The notes: a model not told the origin generated them from the sequence alone. A stretch of 64,000 nucleotides of DNA from JAUWKC01 sp035529895 (GCA_035529895.1 DATKVV010000089.1:1-64000), one strand, 5' to 3'. Numbered from the stretch's first letter, positions 8,118 to 18,166 are shown. Numbers and translations: made by a program.

Positions 8118-8690
8118 TCAGTAATTGACCGCTTCCAGTTCGCAAAAACTCTGCGGATGTAAACAAAGAGGGCAGACTTTAATCGCCTCGGGCCCTTCGT
8201 GCACGTAACCGCAATTCCTGCAAACCCACCGTACCGGCTCAGCACGCTTGAAAACAAGCCCCTCGGTGATATTCCTGGCCAGAGCCAGATACCTTTCCTT
8301 GTGCCGATTCTCGGCCACTGCAACATTTCTGAAAAACGCCGCAATTTCCTTAAAGCCTTCTTCTTCGGCCTTCACGGCAAAGCTCGGATACATCTGCGTG
8401 GTCTCGTAATTCTCGCCGGCCGCGGCGGCCTTTAGATTCTCGAGCGTGTTGCCGATGATGCCGGCCGGGTACGCCGCGGTGATTTCCACATCCCCGCCTT
8501 CGAGAAATTTGAACTCCCGCTTCGCGTGCTCTTTCTCCTGATTGGCTGTTTCCTCGAAAATTGCCCCTATCTGTTCGTAACCTTTTTTTCTCGCCTGACT
8601 GGCAAAATACGTGTACCTGTTACGCGCCTGGGATTCACCTGCGAATGCGGCCAGCAGGTTCTTTTCTGTTTGGCTGCCTTTAAGATTCAT
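8118..8690 (-). CDS. rbr: rubrerythrin
   Basis: Peroxide-reducing diiron protein of 190 residues, the standard length. The N-terminal four-helix bundle has E-rich ligand sites (AGESQARNRY, ANQEKEHAKRE, KAEEEGF, VAENRHKERY). The C-terminal rubredoxin domain has WVCRNCGYVHEG and CPLCLHPQSF, giving the C-x2-C pairs for Fe(Cys)4. GGAGGTTATAA precedes the ATG. It lies directly downstream of the PerR/Fur regulator and upstream of tpx, the usual arrangement for peroxide-inducible genes in anaerobes. Confidence 0.96.
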   Translation of the reverse strand: MNLKGSQTEKNLLAAFAGESQARNRYTYFASQARKKGYEQIGAIFEETANQEKEHAKREFKFLEGGDVEITAAYPAGIIGNTLENLKAAAAGENYETTQMYPSFAVKAEEEGFKEIAAFFRNVAVAENRHKERYLALARNITEGLVFKRAEPVRWVCRNCGYVHEGPEAIKVCPLCLHPQSFCELEAVNY

Positions 8691-8746
8691 TTATAACCTC
8701 CATCTTTGACCGATTCCGACGACTGTCGCCAAAAACTGCCCCCTTC

Positions 8747-9214
8747 TCAGGCATGTTTCTTCCTGCATAGACTGCAGATACCCTCGAGGTATACGGTCTT
8801 TCTCAGGACTATAAACTTCTTCGTGATACCTGAAGGTACGGCAATATTATCAAATGGTTCGTGGTGAAAGTCAAATATTCTTTTGCACTTTACGCACTTA
8901 AAGTGCTGATGGTTCTCCAGATTTGCATCAAACCTCTTGGGGTCGCCGGAGCCCTCGACAATAAACGCTGCGCCGATTTCACTCAGGGTCAGCAATGTTC
9001 TGTTCACAGTATCCAGCGATATGTTGGGAATCACGTCCCTGACCTTCCTGAAAACCGTTTCCGCCGACGGATGCTTGTTTGTTTCAATCAGCGCCTTATA
9101 GACCGCTGTTCGCTGAGGTGTAATTTTGAGTCCCGCCGACCGACACTTTGCCCGGAAAGTCTCCATTTTTTTCCTCAGTTCGCTGCTTTTCTGCCCGGCG
9201 ATGCCGCTTAACAT
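8747..9214 (-). CDS. perR: Fur-family regulator, probably PerR
   Basis: Metal-dependent repressor of about 155 residues. The winged-helix part has ITPQRTAVYKAL, KHPSAETVFRKV and SLDTVNRTLLTL; the dimerisation part has DANLENHQHFKCVKC and CSLCRKK, so both C-x2-C structural zinc pairs are intact. The context (rbr, tpx, dfx, ferritin directly downstream) argues for a peroxide sensor rather than an iron-uptake regulator. Candidate starts are 9214 (GAGGTTATTT upstream) and 9166 (GAGGAAAAAA upstream); the longer keeps the first helix of PerR. I found no clear Fur/PerR-box palindrome upstream by eye. Confidence 0.85.
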   Translation of the reverse strand: MLSGIAGQKSSELRKKMETFRAKCRSAGLKITPQRTAVYKALIETNKHPSAETVFRKVRDVIPNISLDTVNRTLLTLSEIGAAFIVEGSGDPKRFDANLENHQHFKCVKCKRIFDFHHEPFDNIAVPSGITKKFIVLRKTVYLEGICSLCRKKHA

Positions 9215-9816
9215 AAATAACCTCGTGCCAAAACCGCCCGTTTCATAACCACCGTACTGATTATATCTGCTCATCCGCCCAGTGGATACAAAATTCCGCC
9301 GGTGTTTATTTGCCTGTTTTTGCCGCCGTCGACGGACGGTCAGGGCCCCAGGTTTCCGATTGTACTATTTGCTTGTGAGCGCAAAAAAGAGGGGCCGCCC
9401 TCCTCCGGACAGCCCCGCTATTGGGAAACAAAATCGGATTACCGGCCTTTACAGCCGGCGGTCCGATTTTGACACATAACAAACTGGGTGGAAAAATCTC
9501 TGTTTTCTGTGTTTTGCCTAAAGAGATACTCCGCCCTCTTCCATCGATTTAATCTCGCAATATGCCACCGCAAAAGATGAACCCGGAATCGCTCATTACC
9601 ATGGCCTCTGGCGTATCTTGTCCCTTTAGGCATGATTCCTACAATATAGTAGCAACTCCTATTTTGTCAAGCTTTTTTTTCAGAAAAATTCCAATTTTTT
9701 AAGAAATTTCACCGTGCCCCGTCAAATGCACGCCGTAAATTGTGCTTTCGTTGCGACCGGATTATTGGTACCTTTGGCAACCGTTGAAATGTTATTTAGT
9801 TGCAAGAGGTTATCCT
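9215..9816. other. gene-free divergent region
   Basis: About 600 bases between perR on the minus strand and the first LamG gene on the plus strand, so it should hold divergent promoters. Short open frames here lack ribosome-binding sites and look spurious. The only structure I see is the long inverted repeat at 9430-9470 and an AT-rich stretch around 9660-9705. Confidence 0.5.
9430..9470. repeat. long imperfect inverted repeat
   Basis: AAAATCGGA (9430-9438) pairs with TCCGATTTT (9462-9470). CCGGC (9442-9446) pairs with GCCGG (9454-9458) inside, separated by a symmetric 3x3 internal loop and a 7-base apical loop. The arms end in A4 and T4, so it may act as a bidirectional terminator between the two divergent transcription units or as a transcript boundary. 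The T-tract is short. Confidence 0.5.
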
Positions 9817-11901
9817 ATGAGAAAAGTAATATGTTTCACCGCTTTCATCCTAACATTTACCCTGTACTGTCGCTGCGCTTGTGCCGGCGAAGACGGTCCT
9901 GTGGCCTGGTGGAGATTTGATGAGGGCGAGGGCGCCAAGGCTCTGGATAGCGCAAGCCAAAAGGAAGACTCGATTAGCGGCAATTTCACGTACATAAGGG
10001 GAGTCGCCGAAAGCGCCCTAAAATGTGACGGTTTCACCACACGCGTTGTTCGCAGGGCGGCCGACGCCCCGCGCCTTGAGGATGAGTTTACTGTTGAAGC
10101 CCGGGTCCTTCCACAGGAATATCCCTGGAACTGGTGTGCCATCGTAAACCAGGAAAAAGACCACAAGGCCGGCTATTTCTTTGGTATAGACCAAATCGGA
10201 CGTGTCGGCCTGCATCTGGCCGTAAACGGCAAGTGGCGCCAGTGCACCTCCAGCGAGACTATCCCTTTTATGGAAAAATGGTCTCATATCGCCGGCACAT
10301 TCAGCAAAGATGAAGGAATCACGGTCTACATCGACGGAAAAGCCGCTGCCACGCTGCCGGTAAAGGGCAAATTGGATTTCGCCGCCGATATGGACCTTCA
10401 GATTGGCCGAAACCACAGCAAAACGCTGCTTGACCCCACCGCATTGGTTAGGCCGGGTGTCAACTTCCCTACCTCATATTCCTTTGACGGAATCATTGAC
10501 GAGCTAAAGATTTACCGCCGTAGGCTGACGCCGGAGCAGATTGACAAAAACTACCGGACAACCAAACCAAAAAGCCCGCCCCCGCTGCAATGGCGCAAAC
10601 TGCCCCAATTGCCGTCCGGCCCGAACCGCTTCGGAGCAATCTATTGCCGCTTGAAGTTCTATGAGGAATGGGATGCGCTCTGGCGGGTCGCCGACCATCC
10701 GGATGTCGTCGTTACATTCGACCAAGGCCCTTACAAAATGGTTTTCTGGCGAGGCACCAACTTTAATATGAATCTCGTCACGGAAAACGGCAGATGGGTA
10801 GGCGACCAGAGCGCCGAAGGCGGCGGCCCTGCTGGCTGCGCCGAGCACATGTCGGACAAGCAGTGCCGCTTTGCCCACGTTAGGGTTATCGAAAACCACG
10901 ATGCCCGCGTGGTTGTCCACTGGCGCTACGCCATCGTCGATGTCTTGTACAATAATGGGGCTGTCGACCCGGATACCGGCTGGGGCGCATGGGCCGATGA
11001 ATACTATTACATCTACCCGGACGGGATAGCGATTCGGAACTTCTTGGTGCATGGTATCGGTGGTTTCAGCGTGACCGAGCCGACCGTTCTCAACAATCCG
11101 GGTGAAAAGGCTGAGGACAATATCAGCCTTGACGCAGTAACGCTTGCTAACATGGAGGGCCAGACCCGCACATACAATTGGGAAACTTGGCCGGGCGACA
11201 ACCAAGGGCGGTTCAAGGATGCGCTCCCTAACGCGAATATCTGCATTGTTAACCTGAAGTCCCGCTTCAAACCGTGCTACGTTTATGAGCCTCGCAGTCG
11301 AATTACGCCGTACGGCTGGGCGCCGGAGTTAAGGCCCGAATATTCTCATTTTCCCACCTGGAATCACTGGCCGGTCTCACAGGCCCCTTCCGACGGGCGC
11401 TACGCACTGGTACCCGACCGCGTCTCGAGTTCGGCGATAACATCGCCCCGCGTGCCGGAGCCGCGGACATATCCGGGCAGTATCACAAGGACGGGACGAT
11501 TCATTATGGGCTTGACCGACAGGCCTGTCGAGCAGCTGCTTCCGCTGGCCTGCTCCTGGCTTCAGCCGCCGGAGCTTAAAATCCTGAGCAAGGGATACGG
11601 TAATGAGTTCTACAGCAGGGACCAGCGTGCCTATATCCTGACCAAAGATTCCGCTCAGAATACCCAACTGCACCTTGAACTGACAGCCGACGGTAATTCG
11701 CCGCTGGTCAACCCCGCCTTTGTTATCAGGAACTGGGGCCAGGCGAACGTCGCGTTGAGAATCGACGGTCAAAATGTTAAACGCGGCAAGAATTTCCGTT
11801 TCGGCCACCAACACACGCTTGACGGTACCGACTTGACCGTCTGGATCGAACGCGACTCGGTCAAACCTGTCAGGATTTCACTTTTGCCTGCGGCAGATTG
11901 A
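9817..11901 (+). CDS. secreted LamG-domain protein with unknown C-terminal domain
   Basis: About 694 residues with an N-terminal signal peptide ending near CACAGE. A LamG/concanavalin-like domain (about residues 25-265; AWWRFDEGEGA, GTFSKDEGITVYIDGK, FDGIIDELKIYRR) is followed by a roughly 400-residue region I do not recognise. That region is rich in W, H and D: VFWRGT, EHMSDKQCR, DARVVVHWRY, WADEYYYIYPD, WNHWPVSQ. The start is chosen for AGAGG upstream and because the paralogue next door begins the same way. LamG normally binds carbohydrate; the C-terminal part could be catalytic, but that is inference. It heads the carbohydrate locus. Confidence 0.85.
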   Translation: MRKVICFTAFILTFTLYCRCACAGEDGPVAWWRFDEGEGAKALDSASQKEDSISGNFTYIRGVAESALKCDGFTTRVVRRAADAPRLEDEFTVEARVLPQEYPWNWCAIVNQEKDHKAGYFFGIDQIGRVGLHLAVNGKWRQCTSSETIPFMEKWSHIAGTFSKDEGITVYIDGKAAATLPVKGKLDFAADMDLQIGRNHSKTLLDPTALVRPGVNFPTSYSFDGIIDELKIYRRRLTPEQIDKNYRTTKPKSPPPLQWRKLPQLPSGPNRFGAIYCRLKFYEEWDALWRVADHPDVVVTFDQGPYKMVFWRGTNFNMNLVTENGRWVGDQSAEGGGPAGCAEHMSDKQCRFAHVRVIENHDARVVVHWRYAIVDVLYNNGAVDPDTGWGAWADEYYYIYPDGIAIRNFLVHGIGGFSVTEPTVLNNPGEKAEDNISLDAVTLANMEGQTRTYNWETWPGDNQGRFKDALPNANICIVNLKSRFKPCYVYEPRSRITPYGWAPELRPEYSHFPTWNHWPVSQAPSDGRYALVPDRVSSSAITSPRVPEPRTYPGSITRTGRFIMGLTDRPVEQLLPLACSWLQPPELKILSKGYGNEFYSRDQRAYILTKDSAQNTQLHLELTADGNSPLVNPAFVIRNWGQANVALRIDGQNVKRGKNFRFGHQHTLDGTDLTVWIERDSVKPVRISLLPAAD

Positions 11902-11960
11902 TGCTATTATTGCGGATTTATTGCTCAGAGTGTCTTATTCAATTTCAAGGAGGCCTTGTA

Positions 11961-14531
11961 ATGCGAAAAGTAGTTTGTTTTGCAGCTTCTATTCTAACTG
12001 TAATGATATGCCCCCTTTGCGCCTGCGCGACTGATGACGGCCTTGTGGCCTGGTGGAAGTTCGACCGCCCAAAGGGCGAGTTCGCCGTTGACAGTATCGG
12101 TCGGATGGACGACGCGATAAAAGGCAATTTTAAGTACATGCCCGGTGCAAGCGGAAACGCCCTTAGATTCGACGGCTATACAACGCGTATCATCCGCCCG
12201 GCCGGTAATGTGCCCCGGCTTGTGGAAGCCTTCACCATCGAGGCATGGATTGCGCCGCAGACGTACTCCTGGAACTGGACCGCCATAGTGGATCAGGCGG
12301 GTGATGTGGTCGGTCAGGATGCTCCGCCCGCCGACCTCCAACTGAAGCCAGGCCTATTCGGCGTAAAGTTCAATGAGCCTGATTTTGCCAACCCTTCAGG
12401 CACAGACCTGCTCAAGGGCGTTGAACACGATTGGACGGGCGGGTACAGCGACTGGTCCGGCCGCTGGCGAGGATACATTGAAGCTCCTTTCACGGGCGAG
12501 GTTACCTTCACTGCCGAAGTGGACAACGGGCTGAAGCTGGAAATCAATAAGCAGCTCGTTATTGACGGCTGGGGCAGAGACAAGGCCCGCACCGGCAAAA
12601 TGTCTATGGAAAAAGGCAGGAAGTATCCGATTGTTCTCTCCTATTACCAGGACGGCGACCCCTCCTACCTGCGTCTTTACTGGACCTGGGCCGGGCAGCC
12701 TAAAACCATCGTTGATGAATCAGCCCTCAGCCACAGTCCGCAGGACGAGGATTACGTCAAGACCAGGGAATTGGGCCGTGAAGCGGCGCCGCCGGAGCGA
12801 CAGCAGCGCCTGTTCCTCGGAATCGACTCCGAGGGACATCTCGGGATGAAAGTCACGGTCAACGGCCAACTGAAGGAGTGCACCTCACGGCTCGCCGTGC
12901 CGCTGCTGAAATGGTCTCACGTGGTGGGCACTTTTGGCAAAGATAGCGGTATTAATCTCTACGTGAATGGAAAACATGCGGGTTCGATGGCAGTCAGCGG
13001 AGTTGTGACGCCCCCGGCAGGATACGATTTGCTGATAGGTCAAAGCCACAAGAAGATGTCGCCGGTCAACACCGAACGCCGCCCGAGCAAAAGACTGCTT
13101 TCCAACATGATTTTCGATGGACTTATTGACGAGGTTAAGATTCACAATCGCGCCCTTTCTGCCGAGCAAATCGGCAAAGCTTATGCCGCCGTCAGGCCAA
13201 AGCAGGAGCAGCCTCTCACCTGGCGGGTGATGCCCTCAGGTCCGAAGGACCTTCCCGCTCGTTTCGGAGCTTCCTACTGTCGTCTGCGATACAGCCAAGA
13301 GTGGGAAGACCTCTGGCGCGTCGGGCCCGACCCTGACATACTGGTGCTTTTCGATGACTCTCCCATCAGGCTTGTATTCTGGCGAGGGACGGCCTACGGC
13401 GCCGTTTGGGTAACCGAAAACGGCCGGTGGATGGGTGACCAGAGCCTCGAAGCGACCGGTAATTCAACCGGGTGGGGCTGTTCCGAACATATGTCCGACA
13501 AGCAGTGCCGCTATTCACATGTTCGGATTATCGAAAATCATGATGCCCGAGTCGTTGTCCACTGGCGTTACGCCCTCTCCGACATCGTTTACGGTATCTC
13601 GCGCGTGGATAAGGACGGTTGGGGTGAATGGGCGGATGAATATTACTATATTTACCCGGACGCTGTTTCCACCCGAAAACAGATATTGCACGCTAACATT
13701 CTGCGTCATGAATGGCAGGAGACAATTGCGCTCCACCAGCCCGGCACACGCCCCGAAGATAATTTGGACCTTGAAGCTCTCACGTGGGGCAATATGGACG
13801 GCGAATCGAAAACCTATACATGGAACGCCGTCAACCGTGACGACGGCAAACTCCGCGACGCCACGATTCAGCTTGTCAACCTCAAGGCGGAGAATAAGCC
13901 GTTTATCATTTTCCAGCCCGACAGCGGCCTGAAGTTGATGCGATGCTGTGTCGAGGAACAATGGTCTCACTTCCCGTGGTGGAACCATTGGCCGGTCGCA
14001 CAACTGCCCAACGACGGAAGAAGGACAGGCGTGCCCGACAGACCGTCCCATAGCTCTCTTGCCCAGTCAATTGAGGATTCGCCGATTATTAAACACGACA
14101 AGCAGGAAAAGACATACACCGCTGTGAGTTTGTACGGCATGTCCGAAAAATACGTCTCGGAGCTGGTGCCTTTAGCAAGGTCATGGAATTATCCTGCCGA
14201 GCTGACCCTTATAAGCGGCGATTTCGCCTGCGAAGGTTATGACAAGTATCAGCGGGCTTACGTCCTGAGCTGCAAAACTAAAGACAAACCCTCAACCTTG
14301 AAGTTTAAGCTGGTCGCCAGTGGGGCCTCGCCTCTGGTTAATCCAGCCCTTGTCATCAAAGATTGGGGCGACGCTGGCGCCAAACTCAAGATAGATGGAA
14401 AACAGGTCGGCCGCGGCAAGAGTTTCCGTTTCGGTCACAATTATACCCTTGAAGGGAGTGACCTGGTAGTCTGGATAAAGAAAGAATCAACCGAGCCAAT
14501 CACGGTTTCAATTTCACCTGTGGCGCGTTAG
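11961..14531 (+). CDS. secreted LamG-PA14 protein with unknown C-terminal domain
   Basis: Paralogue of the preceding protein, about 856 residues, signal peptide ending near CACATDD. The LamG domain is split: its first half is at about 27-112 and its second at 283-415. Between them (about 128-258) lies a PA14-like carbohydrate-binding domain (KPGLFGVKFNEP, GYIEAPFTGEVTF, LKLEINKQLVIDGWG, YLRLYWTWAG). The last 430 residues repeat the unknown domain (EHMSDKQCR, DARVVVHWRY, WADEYYYIYPD, WNHWPVAQ). AAGGAGG precedes the ATG. It probably binds or processes a polysaccharide outside the cell. Confidence 0.85.
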   Translation: MRKVVCFAASILTVMICPLCACATDDGLVAWWKFDRPKGEFAVDSIGRMDDAIKGNFKYMPGASGNALRFDGYTTRIIRPAGNVPRLVEAFTIEAWIAPQTYSWNWTAIVDQAGDVVGQDAPPADLQLKPGLFGVKFNEPDFANPSGTDLLKGVEHDWTGGYSDWSGRWRGYIEAPFTGEVTFTAEVDNGLKLEINKQLVIDGWGRDKARTGKMSMEKGRKYPIVLSYYQDGDPSYLRLYWTWAGQPKTIVDESALSHSPQDEDYVKTRELGREAAPPERQQRLFLGIDSEGHLGMKVTVNGQLKECTSRLAVPLLKWSHVVGTFGKDSGINLYVNGKHAGSMAVSGVVTPPAGYDLLIGQSHKKMSPVNTERRPSKRLLSNMIFDGLIDEVKIHNRALSAEQIGKAYAAVRPKQEQPLTWRVMPSGPKDLPARFGASYCRLRYSQEWEDLWRVGPDPDILVLFDDSPIRLVFWRGTAYGAVWVTENGRWMGDQSLEATGNSTGWGCSEHMSDKQCRYSHVRIIENHDARVVVHWRYALSDIVYGISRVDKDGWGEWADEYYYIYPDAVSTRKQILHANILRHEWQETIALHQPGTRPEDNLDLEALTWGNMDGESKTYTWNAVNRDDGKLRDATIQLVNLKAENKPFIIFQPDSGLKLMRCCVEEQWSHFPWWNHWPVAQLPNDGRRTGVPDRPSHSSLAQSIEDSPIIKHDKQEKTYTAVSLYGMSEKYVSELVPLARSWNYPAELTLISGDFACEGYDKYQRAYVLSCKTKDKPSTLKFKLVASGASPLVNPALVIKDWGDAGAKLKIDGKQVGRGKSFRFGHNYTLEGSDLVVWIKKESTEPITVSISPVAR

Positions 14532-14607
14532 TGGTGTTGCGGGTGATTGGCAACGGTTATAGAAAAGGTGAGCCCATACGATGAAAGAATTAGATGGAGG
14601 TCTTGCA

Positions 14608-16230
14608 ATGCGAAAGGTGGTTTTCTTAACAGGCTTAACTCTTGTGTGGACATCATTTGCCGTCCCCGTCTGTGCCGCGGCTTCCGAAGGTGAATCATCG
14701 GCTAAGGACAGTATTCGCAAAAAGATCGAATTCATGCGCCGGGAAATTGCTTATCTCGATACCGAACACACCGCACGCGACAGGAAATGGCAGGCTTACA
14801 AACAGAACGCAGACTCACTGGCCCGCGAGTGCGAGCAGGTGATAGCCGACGATAACACCTCGCTCGAAAAGCTGGGACAGGTGCAGAAAAAATTGGACGA
14901 GCTGAATGCCCTGGCGCCGCTCAGACTTCCCTCCGGCCCTGAAGGTAAGGGCCGGTTCGGGGCATACTACCAAACGTTGAAGTTCAGCCTGGCCTGGGAC
15001 GAACTGTGGAAGGTGAGCCGGCATGCGGACGTGGTGGTGCGCTTTGACCAATTCGACCATCGCTTTGTGTTCTGGCGCGGCACCAGCTACATTCCGCACT
15101 GGGCCACGTATGATGGGGCATGGTATACAAATGAGTTTTTCGAACGCCGCGGCCACCTCGGCGGCTGCAACAGCATGTGCGAGCCTATGTCCGACAAGCA
15201 GTGCCGCTACTCACACGTCCGCATCATCGAGAGCACCGATGCCCGCGTAGTCGTTCACTGGCGGTATTCTCCGGTCGACTTGAACTATCTGCAGCCTTAC
15301 AGGGACGAGATGACCGGTTGGGCCGATTGGGTTGATGAGTATTATACGATATACCCTGATTCCGTCGGCGTCCGCAAAGCCACCATACACACCGGCTCAC
15401 CTCTGGAGCACTGGATAGAATATCAGGAAGGAATCGTCGTCAACCAGCCTGGCACCATTCCGGAGGACAACATTAACTTCGATGCGGTCAGCTTTGCCAA
15501 CCTCAAAGGCGAGAGTAAGACCTACGTCTGGACCGAAAAGGGCGGCCCGCCGCTTCGAGACCCGCCCGAGCACCCCTGTATTCAGTTGATCAATTTCAAG
15601 AACCCCTATAAGCCGTTTACGGTGGTGGACCCTGAGCAGCTAAGGATCAAAGTCTATGGCGGCCACGGCGAAAATTCCTGCTTTAACTGGTGGAATCACT
15701 GGCCCGTCGCTCAAGAAAAATCCGATACCACCGAGGCCACCTCTGCCGTCAGGCCTTCGCACTCGTCGCTTACCCATATAGAGTGGAAACAGTACTCTCA
15801 GGAAGGCATATCGAGGACGTGGATTATGCTGCATGGCATGACCAACAAGCCCGCGGCCGAGCTGGCGCCTCTGGCCAAATCCTGGCTTTATGCTCCGCAG
15901 TTGAAATTGAACAGCACCGGCTATACCAGCGAAGGTTATGACCAGACTCAAAGGGCTTATGTGCTGACCTGTGCAAACAGGGACGAACCGTCTAAACTGG
16001 AGTTAACGCTGGCCGCCGGCGAGGATTCGCCGGTTATCAATCCTGCCTTCGTCATCAAGGACTGGGGCACTTGCGACGCGTCTTTGAAGGTCCACGGAAG
16101 GACGATACCCCGCGGCGGGGATTTCCGTATAGGGTACAGGCGCACCCCCGAAAGCAGCAACCTTATTGTCTGGTTCAGAAACGAGTCGGTAAAGCCGGTT
16201 ATAGTGGTCCTTTCACCCGTAACAGATTAG
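14608..16230 (+). CDS. secreted paralogue lacking LamG, with coiled-coil N terminus
   Basis: Third member of the trio, about 540 residues. A signal peptide (ending near VCAAA) is followed not by LamG but by a charged helical stretch (about residues 30-100, KKIEFMRREIAYLD, QVQKKLDELNAL) that looks like a coiled coil. From about residue 105 onward it matches the unknown C-terminal domain of the two upstream genes (VFWRGT, EPMSDKQCRYSHVR, DARVVVHWRY, WVDEYYTIYPD, WNHWPVAQ, EGYDQTQRAYVL). GGAGG precedes the ATG. Its presence without LamG shows the C-terminal domain is an independent module. Confidence 0.83.
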   Translation: MRKVVFLTGLTLVWTSFAVPVCAAASEGESSAKDSIRKKIEFMRREIAYLDTEHTARDRKWQAYKQNADSLARECEQVIADDNTSLEKLGQVQKKLDELNALAPLRLPSGPEGKGRFGAYYQTLKFSLAWDELWKVSRHADVVVRFDQFDHRFVFWRGTSYIPHWATYDGAWYTNEFFERRGHLGGCNSMCEPMSDKQCRYSHVRIIESTDARVVVHWRYSPVDLNYLQPYRDEMTGWADWVDEYYTIYPDSVGVRKATIHTGSPLEHWIEYQEGIVVNQPGTIPEDNINFDAVSFANLKGESKTYVWTEKGGPPLRDPPEHPCIQLINFKNPYKPFTVVDPEQLRIKVYGGHGENSCFNWWNHWPVAQEKSDTTEATSAVRPSHSSLTHIEWKQYSQEGISRTWIMLHGMTNKPAAELAPLAKSWLYAPQLKLNSTGYTSEGYDQTQRAYVLTCANRDEPSKLELTLAAGEDSPVINPAFVIKDWGTCDASLKVHGRTIPRGGDFRIGYRRTPESSNLIVWFRNESVKPVIVVLSPVTD

Positions 16231-16398
16231 TGCTGCCGGTGTTGAAAAAACCCGAATTTCGCTGGACAGCGCTTGGAGTCTATGTTAAAAATGCCGCCCA
16301 GGTGAAATTTCAAAGCAGACGATAAACCTCGCGGCCGCATCCGACCGGGAGCACTTGCTTGGCAAAGAAGGATTCTTTGTTTTTGGAAAGGAGAGTTT

Positions 16399-18108
16399 AT
16401 GATTTTGGCAAAAATGGCAATTTCTGGACTTGACCTGGGCGTCATCATTGCTTACCTGCTCGGAATCATGATTATCGGTATATGGGTGGGCTTCAGAAGG
16501 CACGCCTCCAGCCAGCAATATTTCCTTGCCGGCAAATCACTGGGCTGGTTCAGCATCGGAGCGGCCCTTTTTGCCTCTAACATTTCCACCATCCACCTGG
16601 TGGGTCTGGCCGCCGCAGGCGCCGACGTCGGAATGGTGATGGGAAACTTCGAGTGGATGGCGTCCTTCTGTCTGATCATCCTCGGACTCGTTTTTGCGCC
16701 CTTCTACTTCAAGAGCCGGATTTCCACCCTGCCCGAATTCCTCGAAAAGCGCTACAGTCCTCAGGCCCGAACCTGCCTGGCCTTCGTGGCAATTACCGGC
16801 GCATTGCTCATCCACATCGGAATCAGCCTTTTCGCCGGTGCGAAGCTGTTTCAAAGTTTTCTTGGGATTGATGTTATGTGGTCGATCCTGATTATTTCCG
16901 CCGTCACTGTTATCTACACCGCACTCGGCGGGCTCAAAGCCGTGGTTGTAACAGAGACCATACAGACCTTCCTGCTGCTGGGTGGCGCCATTTTGGTAAC
17001 TGTGCTGGGCATACGGTACCTGCCGAAGTGCGGTATCGAAAGCGTCGCCGATTTCAGGGCGGCTATCAAGCCCAATCAAATGAGCATGGTTCATTCGCTC
17101 ACCAACGCCAAAGGGCACTTAAATGAGTATTCCTGGCTGGCGGTGCTGTTGGGGTATCCGGTCCTCGGTATATGGTATTGGTGCAGCGACCAGACTATCG
17201 TTCAGCGCGTGCTGGGTTCGAGGAGCGAGCGTGATTCACAAAACGGCGCCCTCTTCGCCGGCTTCTTGAAGATTCTGCCGGTGTTCCTCATGGTTTTCCC
17301 GGGCGTCATCGGTTACCTGATGTACACCAACGGAGTTTTCACGCTGCCGCGCATGGCCAACGGGCAGCTTGATTATAATCTGACGCTGGCAAAGATGATT
17401 GACGAGCTTGTCCCACTTGGCGTCAAGGGGCTCCTGGCGGCGGGCCTGCTGGCGGCGCTGATGAGTACCATTGCCGCGGCGCTGAATAGCTGCGCGACGC
17501 TCATATCCGTCGATGTTATCAAGCGCATGAAGCCGGAAATAAAGGATGAAACACAGGTTACGATTGGCAGGTTCAGCGCTGCGGTCGTAATGGTCTTGGC
17601 AATGCTGTGGTCAACGCAAGGCGATCAGTTCGGCACCATTTTTGAGGCAATCAATAAGATTCCAATGATCTTTGCCCCGGCGGTGACCACCGTCTTTCTA
17701 CTCGGTGTTTTCTGGAGGCGAGGCACGAACAAGGCCGCCCTGACGACGTTCGCCGTCGGCTGTGCGGTCGGGCTTGTCTATTTCGTTATGGACATGCCCG
17801 TAATTGGCAGGGCCCTTCTGGCCAGTCCGAGAGAGGGATTTGCCGGACTTGTAACCGACACTGTGCAGGGCCTTGGGCTTCCCTTCATGATTGTCGGGCC
17901 GATACTGTGCGCGATGTGCATCGTTATCTACGTGGTCGTCAGTCTCCACACGCCCGCGCCGGACCCGGCGAAACTCGAAAATGTCTGCTGGGAGCATCCG
18001 CTGCAGGCGATTCAACAGGGTAGGCTTAGCGGTATCGGCGACCCGCGCATGATCGCACTGTTTCTGTTTTTGGTCATGGTTGTGTTGTATTACCTGTTCC
18101 GCGCGTAG
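16399..18108 (+). CDS. sodium:solute symporter (SSS family)
   Basis: A 569-residue transporter with about 13-14 membrane helices. Family hallmarks are QYFLAGKSLGWFSIGAALFASN near the N terminus, YTALGGLKAVVVTETIQ, and a central SDQTIVQRVLGSRSE region typical of the SGLT/galactose-type branch. It would import a sugar or sugar acid using the sodium gradient, which the NQR pump could supply. GGAAAGGAG lies 6 bases before the ATG. It sits between the secreted LamG proteins and the sugar-processing enzymes, so the substrate is probably the product released outside. Confidence 0.93.
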   Translation: MILAKMAISGLDLGVIIAYLLGIMIIGIWVGFRRHASSQQYFLAGKSLGWFSIGAALFASNISTIHLVGLAAAGADVGMVMGNFEWMASFCLIILGLVFAPFYFKSRISTLPEFLEKRYSPQARTCLAFVAITGALLIHIGISLFAGAKLFQSFLGIDVMWSILIISAVTVIYTALGGLKAVVVTETIQTFLLLGGAILVTVLGIRYLPKCGIESVADFRAAIKPNQMSMVHSLTNAKGHLNEYSWLAVLLGYPVLGIWYWCSDQTIVQRVLGSRSERDSQNGALFAGFLKILPVFLMVFPGVIGYLMYTNGVFTLPRMANGQLDYNLTLAKMIDELVPLGVKGLLAAGLLAALMSTIAAALNSCATLISVDVIKRMKPEIKDETQVTIGRFSAAVVMVLAMLWSTQGDQFGTIFEAINKIPMIFAPAVTTVFLLGVFWRRGTNKAALTTFAVGCAVGLVYFVMDMPVIGRALLASPREGFAGLVTDTVQGLGLPFMIVGPILCAMCIVIYVVVSLHTPAPDPAKLENVCWEHPLQAIQQGRLSGIGDPRMIALFLFLVMVVLYYLFRA

Positions 18109-18166
18109 TTTACTGTCGTTGACTGATGCGGTATGGAACAGCAGAAGTAACATAGGAGTTATAAAT

